Shown here: piece by piece, positions 27,558 to 37,028 of the stretch
Numbering within the stretch: the first letter of the stretch is position 1
Layout of the letters: each line of letters begins with the position of its first letter
Source: Hondaea fermentalgiana
Taxonomy: Eukaryota; Sar; Bigyra; Thraustochytrida; Thraustochytriidae
DNA: 64,000 bases
Reading direction: 5' to 3'
Assembly: GCA_014084085.1 (NCBI GenBank)
Contig: NPFB01000041.1
Coordinates: 56,246-120,245 of the forward strand
Translations under genes and position numbers: made by a program
Notes under the pieces: model-generated
Seen by the model: the letters and a program-made list of their open reading frames with translations, nothing else
The model's database searches: none
Told to the model about the DNA's origin: nothing

Positions 27558-30500
27558 CTAAGACAGTCCTGGAGGCGTGGGCAGGGGCCGGCGCGCGGCG
27601 CGCTGCGCCGAAGACGATGGCGAGTGAATATGGTGCATAGCGGTCTCCTGCTGCTGGAGGAACTGCGGAGACTCGGAGCGTGTGGCGGGCAAAGATCCCG
27701 TGCGCGGCCGCGCGGCACCGCCATGATATTGCTGACGCTGCTGGTAAGAGGGCATGCCTTCTGCCTTTGCGCGGCTGGGCGTCATTGTGCGCTGGCGGTT
27801 CATAAAGGTGCTGTGGTCGCCAAGCTTTTGGCCAGGGAGCTTCTTTTGGTGCGAATTCTTGCCGTCGTGAGGAGTGCCAAAGATGCGCACATTGTCAATA
27901 ACGTGCTCCAGCTCGAGCTGTTTCTGCTGCGTAATGCGCTTTGCGTTCTTGACCGCACGCTTCATTTCGCTGAGCTCGCGCTGCTGGTCCGCAATGCGCT
28001 GCAAGTCTTCGGTGCGCGACTCGCGCGCCTGGAAGCGAGCGTGCAGCTGGGCATACTTTTGCCGCAAGCGATCCATGTGCTTCTCGACGGCCCGCCGTGC
28101 CGCGTGATGCGCCACCCTTGCACGCAAGAGTTCAATCTGGGCTTGCTGCACAGATTCACGGCGCTCCGAGGCCTGCGCCTTTTCGGCGGCGACAAGTTCC
28201 TGGACGCTCTGCTCGATTTGCTCTCGCAGCTGAGCGACTTCCTTGGCATGCACCTCACGCTCGCGCTGCAACGCCGAGGCCATTTCCTCTGCAAACTGGG
28301 CGTGCAAACGCGCGATTTCGTCGGCGTGTGCATCGGCCTGGTCCGTCAAGTCTGTTTGGACGTTTTCGAGCTTTTCATGCATTTTGTCGTGCTCCTGGCG
28401 CGCGCGCAGCTCGAGTGCCTGCATCGCTTCAGCGGCATGCCGAGCTTGCTTTTCTGCGTCCGCGGCACTCTGACGGCGGATTTTGGTCACGTTCTCTTCA
28501 TGCTCGGTCCTCAGGGTTGCCACCTCGCCCAGGTACCGCTCTTGCGTCTCCTGGAGTAGACGCTGATTCTCTTGGAGACGCTGCGCCGTGCTGGCGAGCT
28601 CTTGAGAGAGCTGCGCCTTTTCTGCTTCGAGTCCAGTCCGTAGCGTCGTCTCGTGCGCCAAGCCGGACTTGAGCGTGGCCTGGTCACCCTCGAGCTGGGC
28701 CACTTGGCCGTCGAGAGCATTACGCTCGGACTGGGCCTCTTCGAGACGATGCAAAAGGTCAGCTTCTTTGGCCTTAAATGCCTCCAGCTCGCCGCGGAGG
28801 ACCTGCGCCTCGGCCTGCACAGTACTGAGCGCCACGACCTTTTCCTGTTCGTTGCTTAGCATATTGGACACCGACTCCATACGAACATTGATGCTGCGCA
28901 GGTTCGCCTGCAGCGATTGTTTCTCACTCGAGATTTGGTCCAGGTTCGCCTGCAGCGCTGCCGCCTTGGTTCGTTCTTCGGCAATGGCAGTCTGCAGAGC
29001 TTGTGTTTCGGCTTTTCGCGCAGCTGTCTCGCGGGCCAATTGGCCCTCGAGGTTTGCGCATTCGCTTCGACTCTCTTGCAGCGCCCGCGTCGCTTCTGCC
29101 TCCGACGACCGCAGATCCGCCTCGAGGGCGGCAAGACGCGCCTGGACCTCCTGCTTGGCCTTTTGTTCATCGGCATGGCGCTGCGTGAGCCGCTGCAAGG
29201 CTTGTTTTGTCGTTTCTACTTCGCGCTCAGCCTGAAGAACCTTGGCTTGGAGGGACTGCTGAGCGCGCTCAGACTTTTCGAGCGCGACCGAATTTTGCTT
29301 GACGGTCTTGGCGAGCTCCTCCTTGAGCGCGTCAATCTGCGAAAGCTGCCTCTTTTTCAGCTTTTCCGCCTCGACAATACTGCGATCCCGCGCCTGGAGT
29401 TCGTCACTCATCTTGTTCATTTCCTTTTCCATGTTGGCGGCACGTCGCTCCTGCTCTTCGACTTTGGCGCGCGCATCCGCAAGGGCCTGCTCACTCTCCT
29501 TGAATGTCTTGAGCATTTCGTCATCCACGTAATTTGCGCCTGACTCGTCGTCCATGTCAGCTGCCAATCGGGCTGCGTCGATCTCCACAAAAGTCTCGTT
29601 CACCGTCGCATTCACCTCGACGCACATGGCACGCGAGGCAAACTCTAGCGTCGAAAGCGTCTCGCTCGTGCTGTTCTCCGAGGGAGAAATGCATACAAGA
29701 AGCGCTGTCTTGCAGTTTCCGCCAACTGAGCCTTCGAGGATGCGCGTCAGTTTGGAATCGCGGAACGGCACGTGCTTGCGCTTGTCCGCGAGGGCCTGAA
29801 TGACGTTGCCCAGAGCCAAGAGACTGCCATTAATGTTGGTAGCCTCCTTAAAGTTTGACCCGGTCACGCCACTACGCTTGACGCGCTCGCTGCCGGCAAG
29901 ATCGACCACGCTAAGCTGGCCACAAGTAGCCTGCATGCGAGTGGCTCCCTTTGCGCCTTCTGCACTAGCGCCAGCGCCCTGCTGGGCTCGCCGCCGTCGC
30001 ACAATGCGGATCTGGAACACGGCATGAGAGCGACTCGAGGACTTGTTCATTTTGGTCTCGGCATAGTGAATCTGTGAGCGTGCCCGCTTGAAGATCTCGA
30101 GCATCGATGCGGGTGACTTGCACTCGGTCCACGTCAGTTCCGGGATATCGCCTCCTTTGTTGATGCTTAGGTTCTGGCCGCCGCCGCGACGGTGATCGCT
30201 GTGAAGAAGGTCGTCGACCTGCTCATTGTACACTTGAAAACCAGCTGCCTGAATTTGGTACACGTTGGCCTTGTCCATGGCTGCGCGTGCAAAGAGGGTC
30301 GCCACGAGACGCGGCAGGATGCCCACATCCTCCATGTTGGTCACCTCGGTATTAAGCAAAGAGTGCGTCTTGCCAGAGCCCGTCTGGCCGTACGCAAAGA
30401 TGCAGCCATTAAAGCCCTTCATGACCTCGACAAGGACAGGAAGACCCACACGTTGAAAGACCTCTTTTTGGCTTGCGTCTTCGGCAAATGCGCCATCGAG

Positions 30501-30707
30501 CTGAAAGGAGCGTTCTTTGCGATCAATTTGGACCTCCTTGGTCTCTTTCAATACGCTCAGGGCGTCAGGCGTCGATCGCACAATCACCTTTTCCGAGCTT
30601 GACTCCATCTCTACGGCAGGGAGGTCTCCGGTCTCACGCTCTAGCATTGGTCGCGTCCTCGCAAAGACGAGGACGCGCCCTGCAGTGGCCGCATTATTAT
30701 TCACCAT
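27558..30707 (-). CDS. N-terminal-motor kinesin with long coiled coil
   Basis: A microtubule motor of 1049 residues. The motor domain occupies about residues 8-365: Walker A GQTGSGKT at 107-114, switch I SSRSHAVFQI, switch II VDLAGSERVKRSG, the microtubule-binding VPFRDSKLTRIL segment, and a LVCISPSENSTSETLSTLEFASRA end. A long coiled coil rich in Gln, Glu, Ala and Lys follows (about 410-930), then a basic, Gln/Pro/Ser-rich tail (about 930-1049) that may bind cargo or microtubules. I cannot assign a subfamily; the end of the motor is somewhat like ARK-type plant kinesins, but no armadillo repeats are present. The open frame continues upstream to a GTG; I start at the ATG (MVNNNAATAGRVLVFARTRP), where motor homology begins. 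Confidence 0.92.
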   Translation of the reverse strand: MVNNNAATAGRVLVFARTRPMLERETGDLPAVEMESSSEKVIVRSTPDALSVLKETKEVQIDRKERSFQLDGAFAEDASQKEVFQRVGLPVLVEVMKGFNGCIFAYGQTGSGKTHSLLNTEVTNMEDVGILPRLVATLFARAAMDKANVYQIQAAGFQVYNEQVDDLLHSDHRRGGGQNLSINKGGDIPELTWTECKSPASMLEIFKRARSQIHYAETKMNKSSSRSHAVFQIRIVRRRRAQQGAGASAEGAKGATRMQATCGQLSVVDLAGSERVKRSGVTGSNFKEATNINGSLLALGNVIQALADKRKHVPFRDSKLTRILEGSVGGNCKTALLVCISPSENSTSETLSTLEFASRAMCVEVNATVNETFVEIDAARLAADMDDESGANYVDDEMLKTFKESEQALADARAKVEEQERRAANMEKEMNKMSDELQARDRSIVEAEKLKKRQLSQIDALKEELAKTVKQNSVALEKSERAQQSLQAKVLQAEREVETTKQALQRLTQRHADEQKAKQEVQARLAALEADLRSSEAEATRALQESRSECANLEGQLARETAARKAETQALQTAIAEERTKAAALQANLDQISSEKQSLQANLRSINVRMESVSNMLSNEQEKVVALSTVQAEAQVLRGELEAFKAKEADLLHRLEEAQSERNALDGQVAQLEGDQATLKSGLAHETTLRTGLEAEKAQLSQELASTAQRLQENQRLLQETQERYLGEVATLRTEHEENVTKIRRQSAADAEKQARHAAEAMQALELRARQEHDKMHEKLENVQTDLTDQADAHADEIARLHAQFAEEMASALQREREVHAKEVAQLREQIEQSVQELVAAEKAQASERRESVQQAQIELLRARVAHHAARRAVEKHMDRLRQKYAQLHARFQARESRTEDLQRIADQQRELSEMKRAVKNAKRITQQKQLELEHVIDNVRIFGTPHDGKNSHQKKLPGQKLGDHSTFMNRQRTMTPSRAKAEGMPSYQQRQQYHGGAARPRTGSLPATRSESPQFLQQQETAMHHIHSPSSSAQRAARRPLPTPPGLS

Positions 30708-31984
30708 GGTGAGTACTGCTTTAGCCTCTTTACTCCTTGTGCGTCGCTCACGTACGTACGCACGCACGCGAAAGTTTTTGCCGCGGGTGTCGCTGCAGCT
30801 CACGGCTCAGCGACGCCTCAACCTGACGCGACACGGCCCAGCGCGGCACGGCACGGCACGACCACGCTCGCGCTCGCGCGAGCGGATGCAACGCTCTCAA
30901 GTAGTGTTTTGTCTTGCCTCTATCGTCACTTGCTTGCTTGCTTGCTCGCTTGCTTACTGGGTGCTGCAATGCTTGGCCGAGTGCACACCCGCTAAAACTG
31001 GTGTCGTCGTTGGCGCTCAAACGTGTGCGTCTCAACGATCGATAAGGTCACGAGCCTTGTCTTGACCCTATATCAACTAGGTAACGCAAGTTTCCTCGTG
31101 CCCTCCACACGGTCGTAGACAATCAAGCAAGCAAGAGAAGCAATAGATTGCGAAGCGTATTAAAAGCCAAGCGCACCCGTTGGGAGCACGCGCAAGGCTC
31201 TCTCCAAAATTCGCCAAGCAGACAACCGAACCAAACAGACAACAAGCAACCGCACAATCACTGCTCGCCACTCCGCCAACCGTGCGAACGCGACCATCAT
31301 CCATCTCTCTCGGCCCCAGGGAGCCTCAGCGGATTCGGACGCAACAGAGCCTAGCTCTGAGAGCGCTCAACGGCTACCGAGTTGCGCAGTCGACGTCCTG
31401 CGCGCGTTCCCACCGAGCTCGCCGCGTTCCCGCGGAGGGCCCAACGGGGGTGTGCACGCTGTCCGGCCGGCCAAGTCGGCCAGGTCAAGAAAGATTGATC
31501 GAAGAGCCGCTCGCAGTCGCAGTCGCGCACGGTCTCGAGGCGCGGAGGGGACGCGGAGGCGGGGGCGGGAGCGAGCGCACGGAGCCCGGCCTGCAGGGCC
31601 GCGAGCGACGACCCCGCGCTCGCAGGCGCGCGCTGTTTCGGTCGCGCGAAATCGGAAAAAAAAACGCCGCGTGCACCGGGACGGGCTCACGAGACCTCTT
31701 CGTTTCGCGAGCGTCCGGCCCCAAGGGCGTGAGCGGCGCAGGCCTTTCGCCGTAGGAGAAGGCGAAGGCTTGGCATCCAGGAGAGAGCGGAATCGTACTT
31801 TTCTTAAAGCTGAGAGCTCGCGACAAGAACGACCACGCGTCCGCGAGGCGGCCCCGGAAAAGGCCTCCGTGCGCGGAAACCAAGCCGGAGCCACCCCAAA
31901 CCCCGCACCGCGCCAGAAAAGGTATCAAGGAGGGCAGACGAGGTGATCTGCGACGAGCAACACCAAGCTTCGGTGCAGACCAAC
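30708..31984. other. Divergent intergenic region (1.28 kb) between kinesin and the 2OG-oxygenase gene
   Basis: It contains both promoters. An alternating ACGT/ACGC run lies near 30749-30770, a GCTTGCTT run near 30929-30955, and AT-richer sequence near 31060-31160. From about 31380 to 31800 it is very GC-rich with long shadow frames on both strands. No gene is supported. Confidence 0.45.
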
Positions 31985-34900
31985 ATGTCTACCACTCGAC
32001 GGGAGAGGGCCGGCAGCAATGCCGGCTCAAGAAACAAGTTGCCCATGGGCGTGATCGTGCTCGTCGTCGCTTCCTTCATCATTCTGGGTCACGTGCTCGC
32101 AATGAGCATTCCAGCCATGGAACTTGATCTGGGCACTATCGTCGTCTCCGAAGAGGAAATCTCACTCCACAAAGAGGAGGTCGTTCGCAACGAGAAAAAA
32201 GTTGAACTCGAAAACGCAGAGGCGCGCTTGCACAGCAACGATGCCAGTGAAGTCCGCGATGACCACGCTTCAATGAACAAACTACTGTCGGCAGAAAAGA
32301 TTGAGCGGGAGAAAAAGGCAATCGAGGACGATCTTTTGCTCTTGGGACAACATAAAAAGCACGACAGCGTGCAGGAGGAAATGGACGAGAATGCTCGACG
32401 CGAGTTTGAGCAGGTCGCCGAGCGGGAACGTGCGCAGGCTGCAAAACAGGTGCCCAAGACACGCGTACCAAAGACGCCAAGCAAGTCGAGAACAAAAAAG
32501 CAACGGCCAACTCCAGTGCCGGTAGCCTCTGACCTGCAGCAAACGAAAGATGTCGCCGTCTCTCCCGGCGCGGCGAGCTCTACCGTCTCTCCCGGCGCAG
32601 CGAGCACCACCGTCTCTTCTGGCGCGGCGAGCAAGCCTGGACTTGTTTTCCTTTTGTCCTCGCACCAGCGCCTCGTTCTCTACGACGTAGATCGTGACGT
32701 ATGGTCGGATGTTGATGGCGATCACGGCAACTACTACGGCCTCCTTCCGGGTCGCACTTCGACCAAGGTATTGGTCTCTCGGACGATAAACGTGGGGCCG
32801 ACGCCCGACGCCATCATGGAGATTGATCTCTTGGGGCCCGACGGCAGCGGCTTTGTCAGATCTACCGACGTCCACACGCGTTACATGCACGACGCCGTCC
32901 GCACGCAAGATGGCGCGGCAGTCATTGTTGTAGACGTGTCTGGCATTGTGCACGTGCTCAAGGGGTCGGACCTCAGTCCTGTAAAGATGCTGCCAGTCTT
33001 TACTCGATCGGAACATATCAACACCATTGCACCTACCGATCACGGCACAGCGTGGGTCGTCTTGCACAATGTGGGCCCAAGCAAGGTGGTCGAGCTTGAT
33101 CTTTCCTCGGGCTATCGCCTCTGTACACTTGAGCAGGTCGGCAAGCAGGCCCACGGCTTTGTTCTCGTCGACGGAGGAGCAGCCGCCATCATGCTCTCGT
33201 CCAAGGACGCAGCTCTTGTCCGTGTCGAGATTCCGTCCAGTTGCCGTGGCCAAGTCTCAATGAAAGCCACAGTGAATGTGCTGTGGCAGCATGAACAAGA
33301 AGACGGGCAAGCTAAGTTTCTCAAGGGTCTCGCGGTTGTCGACCGCGTCGCGTACTTTGGAATGAGCGACTTTAAAAGTTCGCGAGGGGAACGTGCGCGC
33401 GTAGCGACTTCACTTGTTGCAGTCAATATTGACACGGGTGAGAAGCTTTGGGAGCGAGCTGGACTCGGCACGCGCGGCATTGTCAACATTATTGGTGCAC
33501 CTTTCGTATCAGTCAACAGCACGTGGCGAGAGCTCTCGCGCGAGGAGTTCTCGCGTGTTCCTGAAGCCCTTGCGAAGCGCCAATGGAGGCAACGCGAGGC
33601 CGAAGCGGGGCTTTCAGCCTCGGAAGGCTGGCCCATTCCCGAGAAGAAGGACTTACCTCTCGCGCAGGATACGGCGACTTCAAAGAGCTTGTTGGGCACA
33701 CGAGGAACAGAAGCGTCTTTGGCAAGCAAAGTCACGAATGAGCCCTCTCAAGAAGAGCTCGAGAACACCGGGATGCGCGCCGAAAGTGGAAACGTACAGA
33801 AGCGAATGGACCACGAAGAAGAGGAGGAGACTTGCCTTGCTCCAACGCTGAAAACCATTGCCGAGGCTAAAATTATGGGCCATGCCTACGGGCACACGCG
33901 CACGGAAGACGCCTTTGTGGAACTTCCACTTCAATTTGACGTGCAAGCCCTTGCAGCAGAGCTTGACGTGCTTTACCAAAAGTACAACTTCACATACCGC
34001 GCAGACGTGAACAATTACTTTCTGCTTCTCGTCACGAATGGCGGGCGCATCGAGCAGTCGCGGATCGGCCCCTTTGAGGCGGTGCCTAATCGACTGAGCC
34101 TCGCGCCGTACACGCGCAAGGTCTTGGACAGCTTTGGTGCTGTCGTGGGCCGATCGCGCTACATGATGCTCAAATCGGGAGAAGAGGTCAAGCGACACAC
34201 CGATGACGTGGTTTTTGAAAAAAAACAACGGGGCAGACCTCGAGCCATTGATGCCGGATCGCGAAGCCCCTCATATGGGAATGGCTACTGGGGTCGTCGC
34301 TTCCGCGTTCATATTCCAGTTATTACGCACGAAAAGGTCACGTTTGGTTCGGGGAAATCGGAGATCTACATGAAACCTGGCCATGCGTATCTCTTTGACA
34401 ACGGGAACTTTCATTGGGTGAAAAACGACTCGCCCATCGACCGCGTTCACCTGATCTTCGACACCGTTGGGTCTAGATCCCTTTTCGAATTGATTGAAGC
34501 CTCGACGATTCACAAGAAGTCCGGCGAAGTCGTTCCTGGCAGTGCGAAACGAATGATCTTACCTGATCCTGAACATGACGTCAAGGTAACGCCCCTTGTC
34601 GAGCAATGGGCTGACGGCAATGCCATGGAGCCCATGTCGGCAACTGCTATTGCGAGATTTGTGGACAGCGAGATTCTCTCTCGGATCTCGGACCTTGGCG
34701 TGCGAGACAAGGTAAAGGCAGCTTTTGACGACTTCAAGGTTTCCTGGACGCAGTCGTGCACGGCTCAGACCGTGGCTGGAGGTGGCGTCCCCGAGGCATG
34801 CGAAACGATTGCACGCACACTGCTTGATCGAGTTGGAGCCGAGACAGAGTGCTTGAAGAAGGGCGTGGGCCTCGACGGCTCTTTGGGGATGCGTATTTTT

Positions 34901-35077
34901 GACGCCGTGGAGGTCATCCTTCGGCAATCCTACTTTGTCTGTGCGCCTGAACTCCTCGATTCGGCCAATCAAGATCTTTCTCGTGCGACCAACGCGCCGT
35001 TGCTTCCCGTTGAAGGACATCCCTTCCGACTTCCTGCGTGCATACCCGCCAATAAGAGACGGGGTGCTCGCCCCTGA
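31985..35077 (+). CDS. Type II membrane protein with beta-propeller-like middle and C-terminal Asp/Asn beta-hydroxylase-type 2OG oxygenase
   Basis: The 1030-residue protein has a short basic N-terminus, one membrane span (MGVIVLVVASFIILGHVLAM, about 21-40) and a charged coiled-coil stem (about 50-190). A Pro/Ser/Ala linker carries a PGAAS repeat. Next comes a region of about 300 residues with repeated beta-hairpins that looks like a propeller (LVFLLSSHQRLVLYDVDRD onward). The C-terminal oxygenase part (about 640-840) has a HxD pair (H738, D740 in VKRHTDD), a distal His in NFHWVKN (H810) and an Arg in DRVHLIFD (R820). This layout fits the aspartyl/asparaginyl beta-hydroxylase-like 2-oxoglutarate/Fe(II) family. 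Topology predicts a lumenal (ER/Golgi) catalytic domain. A Cys-containing ~180-residue tail follows. The frame is open upstream from a GTG only; the ATG used is MSTTRRERAG. Confidence 0.8.
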   Translation: MSTTRRERAGSNAGSRNKLPMGVIVLVVASFIILGHVLAMSIPAMELDLGTIVVSEEEISLHKEEVVRNEKKVELENAEARLHSNDASEVRDDHASMNKLLSAEKIEREKKAIEDDLLLLGQHKKHDSVQEEMDENARREFEQVAERERAQAAKQVPKTRVPKTPSKSRTKKQRPTPVPVASDLQQTKDVAVSPGAASSTVSPGAASTTVSSGAASKPGLVFLLSSHQRLVLYDVDRDVWSDVDGDHGNYYGLLPGRTSTKVLVSRTINVGPTPDAIMEIDLLGPDGSGFVRSTDVHTRYMHDAVRTQDGAAVIVVDVSGIVHVLKGSDLSPVKMLPVFTRSEHINTIAPTDHGTAWVVLHNVGPSKVVELDLSSGYRLCTLEQVGKQAHGFVLVDGGAAAIMLSSKDAALVRVEIPSSCRGQVSMKATVNVLWQHEQEDGQAKFLKGLAVVDRVAYFGMSDFKSSRGERARVATSLVAVNIDTGEKLWERAGLGTRGIVNIIGAPFVSVNSTWRELSREEFSRVPEALAKRQWRQREAEAGLSASEGWPIPEKKDLPLAQDTATSKSLLGTRGTEASLASKVTNEPSQEELENTGMRAESGNVQKRMDHEEEEETCLAPTLKTIAEAKIMGHAYGHTRTEDAFVELPLQFDVQALAAELDVLYQKYNFTYRADVNNYFLLLVTNGGRIEQSRIGPFEAVPNRLSLAPYTRKVLDSFGAVVGRSRYMMLKSGEEVKRHTDDVVFEKKQRGRPRAIDAGSRSPSYGNGYWGRRFRVHIPVITHEKVTFGSGKSEIYMKPGHAYLFDNGNFHWVKNDSPIDRVHLIFDTVGSRSLFELIEASTIHKKSGEVVPGSAKRMILPDPEHDVKVTPLVEQWADGNAMEPMSATAIARFVDSEILSRISDLGVRDKVKAAFDDFKVSWTQSCTAQTVAGGGVPEACETIARTLLDRVGAETECLKKGVGLDGSLGMRIFDAVEVILRQSYFVCAPELLDSANQDLSRATNAPLLPVEGHPFRLPACIPANKRRGARP

Positions 35078-35542
35078 CTTTCATTACTAAATACTGCCAG
35101 AATTAGGCCTAGTGTTGTTTTTTGACGCGAAGATTCTTATAGACGCGATCGCGCAATAATTTCCTGCTCCCTCGTCTTGTTCCCAACTGCATCCATCACC
35201 TTTCAGCATGTGCGCGTGGAGGCAAGTCACGGTCACGGTTCCCTGCGCCTATTGGACCTTTTTAACGCCATTATAGCCCACTTACTCTTGCGCTTTTGCG
35301 ACGACTGGACTCGGGGAAGCATTGCTTCTTTCTGCACAGCAGAACCAGCAACACACGGCGCGCGCAGACGCAGACGCAGACGCAGACGCTGACGCTGACG
35401 CTGGTGGACCTGCGCTAGACCAGGTTCATCGCGGAGCGCAGGCGCTGGCAGGCAGCGGAGCTGCACGAACTAGCTTCAGCAACAGGCGTCGAGAAGTAAA
35501 AGCCAACCGGGTGCCTCGCGTTCAAGGACCACAAGCTGAAGC
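35078..35542. other. Intergenic: WDR55 promoter region with GACGCA/GACGCT hexamer repeat
   Basis: It begins AT-rich after the oxygenase stop and becomes GC-rich. A hexamer repeat (GACGCA changing to GACGCT) runs from about 35360 to 35402, 140 bp upstream of the WDR55 ATG. No gene is supported. Confidence 0.5.
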
Positions 35543-36901
35543 ATGGCGTCGACGCCAAAGAACTTGCGGTGCGGCGCAGACGTGCTCGGCCTGGCGGTAC
35601 ATCCAAGCGAAGATGTGATCGCGACAGGTCTTGTGAGCGGTGCCGTCGAGTTTTGGCGGTACGCAGACGAAGGCGAGGCATCGAGTGGCGAAGACGAGCG
35701 CCGAAAACATGTGGTGGCAAATGCCCACGCAGACTCCTGCCGCGTTGCCACCTTCACTCGCGAGAATATGAACGATTCCGAGAGCTCCAAGGCAACACAG
35801 TCTAGACTTCTTACAGGTGCTGCATCGAAAGACATCAAGGCTTGGGATGTTACAACTGCCAAGGCGACGTGGACGGCGAATGACGCGCATGGTGCCGCGC
35901 TAAACACGATTGCAAGTCTGGCGCACGACGACCTCTTTGTGAGTGGTGACGAGGACGGCGAGCTGAAGATTTGGGATTTGCGTCAAGCTAGCGATAAGGC
36001 AGTTCTGGCCACGACGCGTGATAATGAGGACTACATTGCCGATTTGGCAGTCGACAACCGTCGCAAGACCCTTGTGGTTGCCAGCGGGGATAGCACCCTT
36101 GGCATCTATGACCTGAAAATGAGCATGCGCAAGTTCAAGGAAAAGGGCCGTTCTGTACCTCAAGATGACGACCTGCTGTCGGTGGAAATTATTCGAGGAG
36201 GCAAAACCATCGTCGCTGGCTCGCAGGATGGCATTTTGCGCTTTTGGTCCTGGGGTACCTGGGGCGACATTACGGATCGCTTTCCGGGCCATCCCGAGTC
36301 GATTGAGAACATTCTCAGTGTCGACGAATCCACCATTATCACTGGGTCGAGCGACGGTATTATGCGTGTACTCACCGTTCTCCCGAATAAGCTGATTGGC
36401 GTTCTTGGCGATCACCAAGGTTTTCCGATTGAAAGGCTTGCGTGGACACATGATCGGCGAGCAATCGTGAGCGCCTCTCATGACTCGCTTATTCGTTTTT
36501 GGGACGCTTCTGTTTTCAATGACAGCGATTCGGAGGAAGACTCTGATGATGAAGAGGATTCTGATAAGGAAGAAGAGGGAGTATCGGAGGCTGCAGCAAA
36601 AGCGACGGCTGAAAGCGACGATGATAAGGACGAGGATGATGATGATGACGATGACGATGATGACGACGACGACGACGATGACGATGACGATGACGACGAC
36701 GATGACGATGACGACGACGAGGATAAGGATGGCGGCAAGCAAAAGAGGAAAGCCCCGAAACAACCAACGTCAAAAGTGAGTTCAGAAAAACTCGCCCCGG
36801 GCCGATTTCAGAAAGTTGAAGCTTCGACCGCCAAAAGCATCATTCCGGCCACTAAACGAGCACGACAAGAGGAAGCTGCCTCGTTCTACGATGACATGTG
36901 A
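35543..36901 (+). CDS. WDR55: WDR55-type WD40 protein (ribosomal RNA processing)
   Basis: WDR55 (yeast Jip5) is a nucleolar WD40 protein involved in rRNA processing and 60S subunit formation. The 452-residue protein begins close to the first blade (VLGLAVHPSEDVIATGLVSGAVEFW) and has about seven WD-like blades, including DDLFVSGDEDGELKIWDLR, GGKTIVAGSQDGILRFWSWG and RAIVSASHDSLIRFWDAS. The family-typical C-terminal region is highly acidic: an Asp run of about 30 residues (36631-36720), then a basic, Lys-rich tail ending in RARQEEAASFYDDM. The start is an ATG after a GC-rich leader. The assignment is by blade pattern and the acidic/basic tail. Confidence 0.85.
   Translation: MASTPKNLRCGADVLGLAVHPSEDVIATGLVSGAVEFWRYADEGEASSGEDERRKHVVANAHADSCRVATFTRENMNDSESSKATQSRLLTGAASKDIKAWDVTTAKATWTANDAHGAALNTIASLAHDDLFVSGDEDGELKIWDLRQASDKAVLATTRDNEDYIADLAVDNRRKTLVVASGDSTLGIYDLKMSMRKFKEKGRSVPQDDDLLSVEIIRGGKTIVAGSQDGILRFWSWGTWGDITDRFPGHPESIENILSVDESTIITGSSDGIMRVLTVLPNKLIGVLGDHQGFPIERLAWTHDRRAIVSASHDSLIRFWDASVFNDSDSEEDSDDEEDSDKEEEGVSEAAAKATAESDDDKDEDDDDDDDDDDDDDDDDDDDDDDDDDDDDEDKDGGKQKRKAPKQPTSKVSSEKLAPGRFQKVEASTAKSIIPATKRARQEEAASFYDDM
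36631..36722. repeat. GAT/GAC trinucleotide repeat (Asp run in WDR55)
   Basis: An almost uninterrupted mix of GAT and GAC codons encodes about 30 aspartates. Codon mixing suggests selection for the amino acid as well as slippage. Confidence 0.85.
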
Positions 36902-37028
36902 ATATACATAAATAAGGTTGCCTCTCCAAGAAAAAGTATAATATAAGGAATGAATGTCCCGGGACGATGCGAGACGGAACAGAGTAGCAAAAGCCTCTTG
37001 ATGTTGTCTTGACAAGGCAATCGCGCAA

